64,000 nucleotides of DNA, taken from Albula goreensis (Eukaryota; Chordata; Actinopteri; Albuliformes; Albulidae). Shown here one piece after another: positions 51,801 to 63,515 of this stretch. The notes below the pieces were generated by a model. That model did no database searches, was not told where the DNA came from, and saw only the letters and a list, made by a program, of their open reading frames with translations. A program made the translations under genes and the position numbers. The DNA is taken from positions 9,327,646 to 9,391,645 of the forward strand of contig CM040743.1 in NCBI GenBank assembly GCA_022829145.1. The letters run 5' to 3'. Each line of letters begins with the position of its first letter. Positions within the stretch are counted from its first letter, which is position 1.

Positions 51801-54800
51801 TTCTGTGGGTGCAGAGGGTGTTTTTACTGCACGCCCCCAAGGCAGGGTGAACAGGCACGAAGCAGTAGGTAAGAACAATTTTAGGGAGTAATTGGACGAG
51901 TGAGAGAGAGTTGGGAATTGTTGTTTGGGGGCAGTTTGTAACAGCAGATTTTTAACTGACAGCCCTGGCCCATTTTGGGACTGGCATATCATTTGCAGTG
52001 ACTTATGCAATGGTAGGGAATTCTTGTCCTGGAGGGCTGGCATGTGTGCAGATTTTGGTGTTTACCAATTACACTGGCTAAATTGATTAACTATGGTTCA
52101 CTAATGCCAGTTTGATCATAGATCAGACTTCAATAAAATGTTCCACACAGGAAAACAACCCTCTTCAGCTGTCTCTCATGAGCTTATCACCAAGTAGAAA
52201 ACAAATGCCATCACATAAATTATTGGGCTAGTTATGTATTAAAATATCCAGAAAACCATGTAGCCCTCCTTGCCCAGCCTAGCATTAGTGATAGGAATTG
52301 AAAGCGTGTTCACATGTAATGGAGATATGTTGGTATCCAAACAAATAAAGCCAGCTGTTTTCTCATATTCTCAATACTTGTGTCCCCTCTGCATGTAGGA
52401 CTCATGGGAGATGGTGGGGAAGAAGAAGGGAGTGTCGGGGCAGAAGGAGAGTGGTCAGACAGAAGCGAGTGATGAGGGGAAGGAGAACCGGGAGAGAGGC
52501 GGAGAGAGGGACGGGGCACGCCGGAGAGGGGGAGCCCCACGCCGGGGCAGAGGGTCCAGCCGGGGCCGGGAGTGTAAGTACAGGGGTGCTTCGCCTTCCA
52601 AGCGATTACAACCCCCAAAAAATGATAAAAATGCCAAATTAAAAAAGTTGTGTCCCCAATGCAATGTCCCAAACTGCGGACATCGATGGACAGGACTGAA
52701 GTGAAGCTTTCAGAAGCCAGTACGTATGGTCATAGTAACTATAAACAACATTTATCGCATGTTCAGTGAAAAGTTAAGCATGCAATCCACAACCATGCTG
52801 TCTCACAGTAGAATACAATGCAGTCAACAGGATGACTGAAGAAATAATTTACCATAATTTTTTAAAGGAGGTTTTTTTTTTTTATCTTAAGCAATGTACA
52901 GGTCCACCTCTTGTCTTACATTTGTGTTAACCTAATGCTCGCTCTCTCTGTCTGTGTCTCACGCACACTTTGACTCCCTTCTTCTCGCCTCTCTTTCCCT
53001 GGCAGTTCGCGGGCAGGAGAATGGTTTGGATGGAGGGAAAGCTGGGGGCATGGCAGGCCGGGGCACAGAGCGCGGTCGCCGTGGGAGAGGGAGAGGCAGA
53101 GGTAGGTTTCGCTGGGCGGGGCATCTCCTTGTGCCCCTTTTCTCCATCCTGCAGCCCCGCTCCCTTCCTGTATGCACGTTGATTCAGCTGATTCAGTGTT
53201 CAAAGATGGCCTTTGCCAGTCAGTATCATCGATCTTGAGCCTAATGCTTCATTAAAGGGCGCCAGTAGTAAACAGTCTTCCAGGCCTTTGATATTACTGA
53301 TGTCTAATTATGTTTGTGTGTGTGTGGGGTTTTTTTACATTTTTTAAAATTTCCCTATTCCTGCAATGGTGACAGTCACATAGAATGTCAAATTTATTTT
53401 ATGGGATTACCATAGAAAAGCAGATGACATTTGGGCTTGAAGAAAGTGTATATGGGCCTACCCAAATTCCCTGCACTTTTTCCTGGGTTTAGCAAAAGCA
53501 TGTCACTGCACAGCACCACATTCTCCATACTTCATCCAGTGATTAAATTAGCTGGTTGCATTGGAGCTGGGAGCCTGGCTTGTCTGCTCGGAAGCTTGGG
53601 AACCAGATGAACGACCTGCCTAGCCTCAGTAATTACCTTTCACATCTGCAATTCTGCACCATCTTCCTCTCTCGGAGCAAGTCTAAGTGGCCGTCTCATT
53701 GCACAGGATGCTCAGTCACGTCAGTGTGAATGCATGTGTAATACAGGCGTGAGAGCCTGTGTCTCTGCGTATATCTGTTTGAAGCCTTTTTGCTGTACTA
53801 AAACATTTGTATTTTCTAATCCATCAGACGGTCACATAGGAAGATTCAAGTTTAAGAGTTAGGGAACTGGGCTTTGTGACTTTGTTTTCAGGTTCATTTC
53901 CTAATTCTGTAGGGCTCTGCTTTTGTACTCTCTTCACAACTCCTGCTGTTGAACTTTAATCTGAAATGCTTAATTATCCAGCTGTGTGAATGGAAAGAAT
54001 GTAAGAAATGAATATTATGTAAGCAAGTTCCAAAATGTAATGTAACAGGAGAAACTGAAAAGGCAGTGCACCTTCCTGAAATGCTGAGCTGGCTCTGTAT
54101 GCAGAAACAAGTAATGATATTTCTTCCTTTCTCTCCGCAGGGGGTGCCGGGAGGCGAGGAGGCAGGTTTTCGGCGCAGGGCATGGGGTAAGTCTACATCC
54201 CCATGCTTCCTTGAGAGGGGTGTTGGTTTGTCCCCCACCTGACTGCGGCCCCCATTTCAAAGAACAGCACCACCCTCCTGCGCATGTAATAGAGAAATAA
54301 GACCCAACTATTTCTTAACAATAACCTGGGTCTGCTTAGCCACTAGGCAACGCACATTGTACTGCTGGTGTTGGTAGGGTAAATCGATGCGATGTTTGGC
54401 TATATGCCACCAACCTGAGTGTGTGTGGTTTGTGCTGTTCTTTGACTTAGGGGTGTGGGGTATGCTTGTTCTTACCTGCCAGAGTTGGTTGAAGTGTGGG
54501 TGTGTGGCAGCGAGTGAAGGAATTTTTGCCAGACCCAACCCTGGTCTTTTGGAGCCCCCATTTTCAGTCTTTAACTAGCAAGCATAGTTCACTTTGAGTT
54601 ACTTAACCAGTAAGAAGGTGATGAGAACCATTCATTTTATAACCTTCTTACCCACTTGCATATACATGTATGTTCAGGTAGTCTTGTGGTCAGTTAGTTT
54701 TCATTTTGTATCCAAGTTTTTTTTTTTTTTTTTTTTTTAATTGTTTTTGTCTTGCCAATTTTATATTTTAAGGAATTTGATTTGAATGCAGCCAAACTAG

Positions 54801-55334
54801 TTTCATTTTAGGCTGACGAAAACACGGATGACATACTTGCCATGTGTCATGTGTATTCTTGTTGGATTGTTGTCTGGTTTTGGATATCATTTTGCAAAAC
54901 CCTGATTTGTGAACAAGAATAACATTGATAATTTTTTTTTAACACCCCGGTTAAGAGTAGCATGTTAATTGTTCTTTGGACAGGGTCTGTATTTTCACCT
55001 CATATTGGCTGAACAGTTGATCTCTTATTGAATGTAATAGGTGTTGTAAAGTCAGGGCCTGTTTTACCTTCACTCTAAATCTTCAAAGACTAGAATGTCT
55101 TCTGTACCCCTGAAGAGGGGCTTGTCCCATCAGATATTTGAGGGTTTCTCTTGAGGTGCAAGAGGCACTCTCAGGCCGGGGCAATCCAGGACCAGGTTTG
55201 GGTGGTGAGGGGGTTGAGGGTGGGCACTGACACGTGTGTTTGGTGTGTGTGCATATATCTGGATTTCGCACTTAAACCCTAAGTGTTATGCAAGGGGTGT
55301 GACAGTGCAACATTGTGGGAATTGCTTGGTTGGT

Positions 55335-55365
<31 letters not shown>

Positions 55366-58300
55366 GTGAATCTGAGGTGGCGTCATGCTTTCAGTCGCCA
55401 GTTTATAAAAAATGCATGCATGCGTGTGTTAACAGACAATTAGTTTTTGTTACAATCAGCTGCTGGGCAGCCCTACCCAACTGTCACTCCTGGTTAGCAG
55501 CAGTTATGAATTATTTCTTTCTCAAAAGTGGACAGACATTCAGAATGAGGGAGGAATGCTCAAGTGTACTTGTTGAAAATTTTAAATGTTTACCAGAGTC
55601 TCATCTGTTGGCTTTTGCAAGACATTGTATGGTTATTCAGTTCTTTGTAGCCATTAGTTTGCCAGTAACCAGATCAGCTTTGTATTGAGAGATATTGAAG
55701 GCAGTGGTCTTTAAGTGCTGGGGGTTGGTGAGCTGTCTGTTTGCTGTGGTGTGTGCTGTTTGCGAAACGGCTTCAATGACTGCACTGTGTGGTTTTTGGC
55801 TTCTGTTTTTGAATTTGACTAACCTTAAAACTGCAGTGTTTGAGATGCACAAGCGAAAAGGCTTGGTGTACGCGTCTAACAGCTCTGTTGTGGGGCATGT
55901 TGTCTGTCTTCCATTACACATTCCTAGTTTGGATTTCACCCTGCATGCGTGTGTCTCTAATTCTAATTTTCTTCCCTCTCCTTCACAGATAAAAACCCAT
56001 AAGCGCGCACAGGGTTTTTGGCATCAGTTTGCAAATATTTTTATCAAATTTTTTGCAAGCACTTGTCATATTTTCACTGATCTTAAACTTGGCAACATGC
56101 TTGATCTCTCACACCTGTAGAAGACAAGGAATTGTTGCCAGGGCCCATTTCTTACAGTATAGGGCAGTACTCTACACTCAATAAGAACATAATAACCTTG
56201 CAATTATATCCCTGAATCTCTGTGCATATCAGTTAGTATTACTGTTCAGTGAAAGGGCTAATCAAAAAGTAGTCAAACACAACAATCAACATGGCCATAT
56301 TTATCTTATTTGAATTTGCCATTTCTATACATATACAGCACCATTTCTGTTTTTCACATTGTTGCATATACAGAAGTTTTTATTTCAACAGAAATGGTCC
56401 AAACACAGGGCAGTTTGATTTAATGTTGGTCCTCTCTGACTCACACACATGCATAAACACACATGCTCTTCGGGCTGCTGTAATTGTTGCTGTTGTTTTT
56501 CTCTAAAGCCAGATTGATAAGGGGGCAAGATATGATTTTTCAGGAGACGAGAGGTGAGTGGCCCATGGTGTGTGTCAGTATAACTCTATGTGAGGGCCTT
56601 GAGTGGGACAGGATCATCACAGTCACCAGATCCAGGGGTAGGGGTTGGAGGGGGGTGGGGAAAGGGCACATGGCAACCACTGAGAATGCAGTACACTCCA
56701 GAGAGGCGGTCACTCAGCCTACTTTTGTGTAGGCGTATGGCATTTTTCCTCCAGGGATTTTGATATGAAATCAGATTCGCTCTTTCGCAATTTGTATAAC
56801 CCGTTTCCACACCAGCCTATGCCCAGGCCACCGAAAACCAGTCTGTCCAGGTTAGAATACCATTCCACCCACATTCTGTGTCCCATTGTCCTGGTCAGTC
56901 ATAACTGAATGTGCCAGTGTTCCGTTTTGGGCTGGAGACCTCCCCGTCACTAAGCAGTGGAGGTTTAACTAAACACAGTAAGGTTGACATGGAAAAAAGC
57001 AGTGCAGGCTCAAGTCTAGAAGGTGTGTCAGAAAGAGTGTGTGTGTGTGTATGATGATGGTGACAATTGTGAATCATGTTTGGGTGGGTTGGGGGGGGGG
57101 GAAGTTTTTGTTTTGTAATTGTCCTTCTGTCTATGATGAAAATGAGTGCTATACCCGCCAGATGTTTGTTCTGCAAAATGTGCCAAATCTATCTTCCCTG
57201 ATGCAGTAATGACTTAGACACAGCCCAGATTTTCTTAAATCTGGTCTCCCCCCCATCCTTCCCCTTTTTTTTTTTTTTTAAATCTAGTCCTCAATGATCT
57301 GTAACTGAGCCTTAAGTGTTTTTTTTTTTTTTTTTTTTTCTGCTCACTATTGATCCATCAAATTCTCAGTATGTGTAGAAATCTTAAGCCGGCATTTTGT
57401 CTGAAATGTTTTAGTGAAGTTTGCTTCCCATAATCCCATGGTGCTCATAAACTGATTGTGGCTGTGTCTGTCCCTCCAGGACCTTCAACCCAGCAGACTA
57501 TGCCGAGCCAACCCAGGCAGAGGAGAACTATGGAGGGGGTGGGACCTGGAGCAACACGGGAAACCTGGAGCCAGAAGATGCCACCAGTTAGTCTGCATTT
57601 GTCTGTAACCATGTCTGTTTACATGGCTGTGTCTTGTTACAAGAGCTAATGTTCTTTTTGTAGTGTTTTTTTGTTTTTTTTTTTTTTTTTTTATGGATAT
57701 TATTGGATCGTGTCATTCATTTTGGAAGCTTCCACATTCTGATTGTCAAGTGTACACACTGCTTTCTCTGTGTTAAACACTTTTCCGTTTGTCCCAGTTG
57801 ATTATTCATCCTTAGTTGTGTATGTTGGAATTTTGCCCCCACCCTGCTAGTGAGCTTTGCATGCGTTTCCAGCTCATTGACCCCTTTTTCCTTCTCCCAT
57901 TCCAGGACTCGAGTTCTCTGGGGTCGAGGGGACAAATTATCCCAGAAAATTCGACTCTGCTCCAGGTAAGACTACTCATTGCTCCCAGCAGATTGAATTG
58001 AAGTCGGTCTTGCTCTGATTTTTTTTTACTTGCAGACTATTTCAAGAGTGTCTCTTGATGCTTTCATCTCATTTCTACTTTGTGCATTTATTGAAACACA
58101 GTCATTTTCAATAACATTACTGGAGACCTACTGGGGACTGTCTGTCAAGAGATGGAGCAGTTACCGGAAGAGTCAGAGATTATAAATTAGCCTTTAATTC
58201 ATAGAAATAAGTCTGGTTACTGCCTGACCCAATATCAAATGCCCACTTCCAGCCAGCCCAACAGAAGTGTAATCTGATTACTTACTGTGCTAAACTCTCT

Positions 58301-61300
58301 CTGTTACAAAATGTTGAGTATAATTGGGTGGTGAACTGGGCTTGCAGCTCCCAAGTCAGCAGGTTTGATTTTCAAGTGTTGTCCTCAGCAGCAAGCATCT
58401 TGACCTGAGCGGCCTCATTATTTTTACAGGTCAGACATGTTAACCTGTGAAAAATAATCCAGCTGCCTGAATGGATTGTATATTAAAAATATAATTTCTG
58501 TAAGTGGCTCTGGATAGGGGGTGTCATAGAGAAGTGTGTTTTTGAGGGATGCATGATTGGGTTCCTGTTCGTCCCCAGGTGCATGGAGATCAGCCACTGA
58601 GGAGTGGGGCACAGAGGACTGGAATGAAGACGTGAGTATCGGATATTTTTTTTTTTTTGTCATCTGTTTTTGCATTCTTAGAACAGCAAAACTCTTGAAA
58701 GACTCACAGTTACTTGTATATGATGAGGTTAAACCTTGCCTACCTTCAGCAGAGTCTGCGTTACAAACAAATGAATGGTCCGATTATGCTGTTGAATTGT
58801 TGTTACCTCCTGAATTGGGCGCACAGCTGGGATTGGGTGGGTGAAATTATAAACTGCTCAGAGCCAAGCAAATCCCACCATCAGAAGTCTGGTCACACAA
58901 ACCCTATTCCAGAGTTTGTAGTCTAGGCCATCCCAGTGAATTATGTAATCCAGATCATATTTGAGACAAACCACATCTATGATCCCTGAACAGCTAGAAA
59001 CAGCCTTAACATCATCATTAAATAAAATATGGATAAATGTTAGTTTGTGAAACGCTCTCGTCTGGGCCTGTAAGAATTTGGGGCTGGGATTGGCAGCCCT
59101 GGTCCTGAACAGCCACAGGGAATACTGATATTCAGGGTTTTCATCCCATCCATGATTAAAATTGTTGAAGTTCAATTACTTAGTTTTTTAATTTGACAGT
59201 TTTAATGTTTAATGTGGGATGAACATTTTAATGCCGCAAAAGATATTTATACTGTCAGAAAAAGACAGTTATGTTACAAAGAATGATTACTTAATTTTCA
59301 TCTGAGAACTTTTAATCAGGAAGGTCACTTACCAGATGAGTAATGCTTTCATTTGCTTTACTGTGGAAAGTGATTTCTTTTGAAAGAGAGTACATTTTTA
59401 ATAGATTTATTTGTAGACCTCCAGTCAAAATTGATAAAGTCCTAAATACACGGGGTTTGGGAACCCCTGGTCTAGGGCTTGGTCCCAGCTGTAGGTTGGT
59501 AATTCATGGTTTAGTCTGTGGTTTCTTGTTTGGTGTGTGGTCTCTGATGGTTTGGGGAATTTTTACTGTCTCAACAGTTGTCGGAGACTAAAATCTTCAC
59601 AGCCTCCAGTGTGTCATCCATGCCCCTCCCACAGGAGAATGTCACCATCACTGCTGGACAGAGGTGAGCACTTCCATCGCCTTCATGGCACCGCAGCAGC
59701 AAAAATCAAGACTTTATTCAGAACTTATTTTGTTTAGCGAATTTCTGAGCACCTGAGGGCAGCTGTTGTATCAGATTCAACATGTCAAATGTTTGAGTTT
59801 CTGAGTTTGATGCAGAGACTATTTCACTCAACAAGCTCGTTATTTGCTGCCATGCCAACGGTAATTTCAATTAATTGTCCTTTCAATTTGGATCGTGGGA
59901 TACTTGCTGGGTAAGACGTCACCGGTTTTTGGAAGTCTCATATGTGCAGCTCTCAAGGTTTTTAATCTGAATTTGGGCTTTAATGCATTAGTGTTGCTAC
60001 TGAGGTTGAGAATCCTTTGATCGGAAGAGATAGCTATGAAATGTAAGGCATGCAATATAAGTGGTCTTACCATTTCAGGCAAACTGTAAAGCTTACATCC
60101 AGAAAAACAACAAACAGCAGTCTTGCCTCCTTCTCTGTGCTAGCTGACAGTCACCCAGCTGGTGAAGATTGTACTACTGGTTCATTTTCAAGATTTCTCA
60201 AGGGGGTTTATTTTAGTTCGCAGTAGCGCTGTCAACACCATAAGTGAATAATTAGATTTGAAAGGAAAGAGCCGTGCCATCTGACGACTTTCTGAATATG
60301 GCAACAACCCACGTCACTCCAAAGGTGCAGCGTTTTATTCCTGAGCAGTTCTTTTCATATGTAAAAATACAGTGACAATCCTGTTACTCAATTGGGAACG
60401 TATGTGAATGATCATTGCACTACTGTTTACCAAAACAGGAAAAACGAGCTGCTTATTTACTCGGGTTATGTGTTGTCCTGACTATTCCAGGCTGCATATA
60501 ATAAATTAGATCCTTGCTCTGGCATTCTCGGTTTGTTTCCTGCTTGTTTTCCCAGTTTTCCCCCACTTTGTTGCTCAGCCTGGTCTCGGAACAACCTTGT
60601 GGCCCTTGGTGTAAAATCAATCTTTGGTGAACAATGATGTAGTTGAATACACTTTTGGGTCCATGTATTCCTGCAGCTTGATGTGATTATGTGTGTTCTG
60701 CCGCTGGTCTGCATTGTTCCTGAGGCATGTGCTGGAGATTCCATTGTTAGCTCTGCACCCCTTGACTGTGCTCACAGGCCCCAACAAGAGTGTCATTGTT
60801 CACAGTGTGACAGAACATCACGCTTTGCAAGGCGTTTGCAAGACTGGCTAGCTCATAGTGGAGTTGAGACACCTGAAGTTAAGGGTTACATAAGTACTGC
60901 TAGCTGGTATCAGTATGTGGTCGATCCAGCAGTCCTTAAACATTGGTGTTGGAGAATCCGTATGATCTTTTTATTCTGGTGTAATGACGGGAGAACTGCA
61001 CGTGCAGCTAGCTGACACACAGACATTTATGTGAATTATTTGTGGGGGGAGGCAGTTGAGCTGCAGTAGCTGCTTCATGATAATGGCGATGTAGCATTTT
61101 TTTCACCTGGAAACCGTCTGCAAAACTTACTACAAAACAAAATTAATGTTCACAAATGTATCATTGTATCATCAGCTGTTTCAGTTAATGTTACCGGTAT
61201 ACTTACTGTATGCCTTCATTTGTTTCCTAAACCCTCCCCACACTCTTCTCTCAGAATTGACCTGGCAGTCCTGTTGGGGAAGACACCCCCATCGTCGTCC

Positions 61301-63515
61301 TCGGAGACAGAGGCAGCCCCCTTGGAGGCCCCCAGCCCCCCGCCCTCTCCCAGGCACTGGTCTTCAGTAACTCAAAGCAGGGCGCCCCGCTCTCCCAGCC
61401 TGCATCCAGCACCCCCTATGCCCAGCACAGCATGGTCAGTGTGCGTCTGTTTCTGTGTCTAGAGTTTTGATCTCTCTCCAGTTTCTCACACTTCCAGCAA
61501 TCGATAACCTTTGCTGGCTGACTTATGCCCTTTGCTCAGCAGAGATTATTCTTTTTCCCCACAATACCAGGGAACAGATCTTCATTAATAATTATTGATT
61601 TATTCCATTCATTTTTATCATGTGCTCTGCAAGAATACTGTAGTTATGTATGTGCTACACTGAGTTATCTTTGATAGCAGTTATGACATGTACCTAATGA
61701 GAACCTAATGGTCATCCAAAAAGACCATTTTGGGGCTCACAGCCATTTGGAGCTCTCCACTGCTGAATGGGATCTATCCCCTGCTATAATTTTCTGGTAC
61801 AGTCACTTCCACCATTCACCCTGTCATCACCCTTTCCCTTAAATGCCCTCTTTCTCTCTCTCTCTCTCTCTCTCCCTCTCTCTCCAGGCCAGTATGCTGA
61901 GCAAGAGCTTCGCTGAAGTAGGGGACCCCAAGGGGGGCACTGGAGGGACGACGAGCGGGTCTCAGTTCCTGGAGCAGTTCAAGACAGCCCAGGCGCTGGC
62001 CCAGCTGGCCGCCCAGCACTCCCAGACGGGACCCCAAAACCCTGCAGCCTCTTCTTCCTCCTGGGACACCAGCCCCACCTCCATGGGGCAGTACGGTAAG
62101 GGGAACGCGTCAGAGGATTTCGGTTGGAGGCGGGGTGGGGTGGGGGTGGTGTAATCTGAGGGGTTTACCCAGAGAGTGAGGATATGCATTACTCACAAGC
62201 CTGGATTCAATTACCATTCATCCTCAACTTTGATTATCCACGATTAAATGCAGGTTTATATGTTTTCTCCAAAAGCACAGTGTTCAGCGATCGCCAAAAT
62301 TAATGGGTGGGGGGGGGGATAGCTAGCCTGTGTTTTGGAATAAGCATAAAGGACTAATGTTGATGTAATCATGCAGGATGCTTTCAACACGTTCATCACT
62401 TGTACCCTGAGCGACTGGAATAGTCTGAGGAAATATCTTTGTGTAGAAAGGCAAATACTGTAAAGCTTGCAAGCTGTGCAGATCACTGAGGGAAGGCTAG
62501 GAAAATCTGAAGCAATACATGCTCAAAGTAAGACTGATTTGGGGTTTAGGATGTCTAGAGCAAATGGAGTTCCAAAACTGGTGACTACTTTTCTAAATAA
62601 ACTAGATTTACATTGGTACCATGCTTGCATTAAGGCTTTGGTGGGGTGGTGAATTCAGGCTTAGCAGAGAGCTCACAATGGCTGGCACTGCCTTGTTCTA
62701 GTTAGCCCGTTGGCTGTGTAATATTAGAGCTGACTAAGATGAATGCCGATAACAGTGTTTAAAAAAAAAAAAAAAAAAAAGGTAAATAATTAACTACCAC
62801 AGACAGTCTGTGATGATCCAAGGTACCAATTAGGAACCTGCTTCAGGGGCTGACGTGTTTCAGTTTTCAGGACTAATAGGGTGGTTTTGCCTGTTTCATG
62901 CATCTTTGCTTCAGATTCCTCTCTTGTTCTGTGTCAGTTAACACTAGTTACTTACTGCTTCATCTGTTTATCTGAATAAAACTATATAGAGAACATAACT
63001 GATACCCCCTACAAGTCATTTCTCAAGTGGGGTATCATGTATGTACTAGTATGTGGAAGAGGCATGTTTAACATATCAGTGGCTTGTAGTGTTTGGTATG
63101 CTTATAAAATTATAAAAGCATGTTTAAAAAATATAAGTCAGTTTGTCATGGACTTCCTTTCCTCCACCTCCTGCCTCCAGACCTGAAGCCCCAGCCTGAG
63201 CCTGCAGTGGTCCACTCCTCCTTCACTAAAAGGCAGCCATACCAGCCCACGTCCTCGGCCGGCTCCTCCATGATGGAGGCCTTCCTGCAGGACAAAGGCC
63301 CCTCTTCGTCCCCAACGCCAGCCTCCCTCCCCCAACAGGCTGCCCCCTCCCCCATGCCGCCCCCCTCCTCGCCCCTCTCCAAGCCTCCCGCCCCAGCCCC
63401 CGCCCCGGGCCAGCAGGTTTCCCCTGCCTCCACGGACCCGCAGTCCTCCAGCCCCCAGCCCCTGCAGCAGCACAAGCTCAAACAGCAGAGGAAGAGGACC
63501 TCCCTCACCACCAAG
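45891..63515 (+). CDS. ubap2l: ubiquitin-associated protein 2-like, 5' half (partial)
   Basis: UBAP2L is an RNA-binding protein that nucleates stress granules. A non-coding exon ends at 45916 (aaacag|gtaaat). Coding begins at 48460: 48460-48555, 50186-50263, 51299-51409, 52399-52573, 53006-53101, 54141-54186, 57480-57586, 57906-57965, 58579-58631, 59578-59663, 61255-61434, 61888-62095, 63181-63515; it continues beyond the window. MMTSVGSGRARGSWEQ is the family N terminus. The UBA domain spans about residues 48-92 (LIDITGKDQDESMIALHDCN), followed by an RGG/RG-rich region at about 125-205 and ATEEWGTEDWNEDLSETKIF. QRIDLAVLLGKTP and SQFLEQFKTAQALAQLAAQ fall in the UBAP2/Lingerer region, then a proline/serine-rich stretch. 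The 20-codon exon 57906-57965 may be a cassette. Exon 61255-61434 is one base short for its phases; homology moves to another frame (QALVFSNSKQG) after CCCCCC at 61336-61341. Confidence 0.95.
45917..48417 (+). other. ubap2l: ubap2l intron 1 (5' UTR intron)
   Basis: A 2.5-kb intron splitting the 5' UTR, with a cctctag acceptor at 48411-48417 and 42 bp of 5' UTR before the ATG at 48460. TAGC/GCTA and AACGTTA words are dense between 46540 and 47080 and recur near 47460-47720. No gene was seen inside. Confidence 0.75.
48556..50185 (+). other. ubap2l: ubap2l intron 2
   Basis: Non-coding, with A/T homopolymers at 48729-48744, 49246-49263, 49682-49697 and 49972-49983. No coding, tRNA or clear snoRNA signal was recognised. 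Confidence 0.7.
51424..51470. promoter_or_regulatory. two ZNF143-like sites in ubap2l intron 4
   Basis: The 14-mer ttgggaaatgtagt occurs at 51424-51437 and 51457-51470, 33 bp apart. Its reverse complement resembles the ACTACAWTTCCCA motif of ZNF143/THAP11. It may equally be a small tandem duplication. Confidence 0.3.
51990..52130. repeat. possible dispersed repeat fragment in ubap2l intron 4
   Basis: ttgtcctggagggctggcat followed by a Pu/Py-alternating interior resembles the ends of common fish non-autonomous transposons. Only one end is recognisable. Confidence 0.35.
54187..57479 (+). other. ubap2l: ubap2l intron 7
   Basis: A 3.3-kb intron with several long T tracts (54718-54738, 55339-55365, 57265-57280, 57320-57339) and a G run near 57091. 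The frame 55236-55688 crosses a T tract and lacks homology. No supported gene lies inside. Confidence 0.7.
58632..59577 (+). other. ubap2l: ubap2l intron 10, containing repeat-like sequence
   Basis: The intron includes ggcagccctggtcctgaaca near 59092 and ttgggaacccctggtctagg near 59457. Both resemble ends of the common fish MITE class with a CCCTGGTCCTG terminus. No supported gene lies inside. Confidence 0.5.
59664..61254 (+). other. ubap2l: ubap2l intron 11
   Basis: A 1.6-kb intron with no recognised coding, RNA or mobile sequence. Confidence 0.65.
61850..61880. repeat. CT microsatellite before ubap2l exon at 61888
   Basis: A run of CT dinucleotides forms the pyrimidine tract of the acceptor at 61881-61887. 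Confidence 0.9.
62096..63180 (+). other. ubap2l: ubap2l intron 13
   Basis: Non-coding; contains a G run (62309-62318) and an A run (62761-62780). Nothing else was recognised. Confidence 0.65.

Noticed and set aside
55236-55688. Plus-strand frame of 150 codons in ubap2l intron 7
   Set aside because: It crosses a long T run giving poly-Phe, and no homology is apparent.
63138-63514. Minus-strand glycine-rich frames of 111-122 codons
   Set aside because: They are the shadow of the proline/serine-rich ubap2l exon at 63181-63515.
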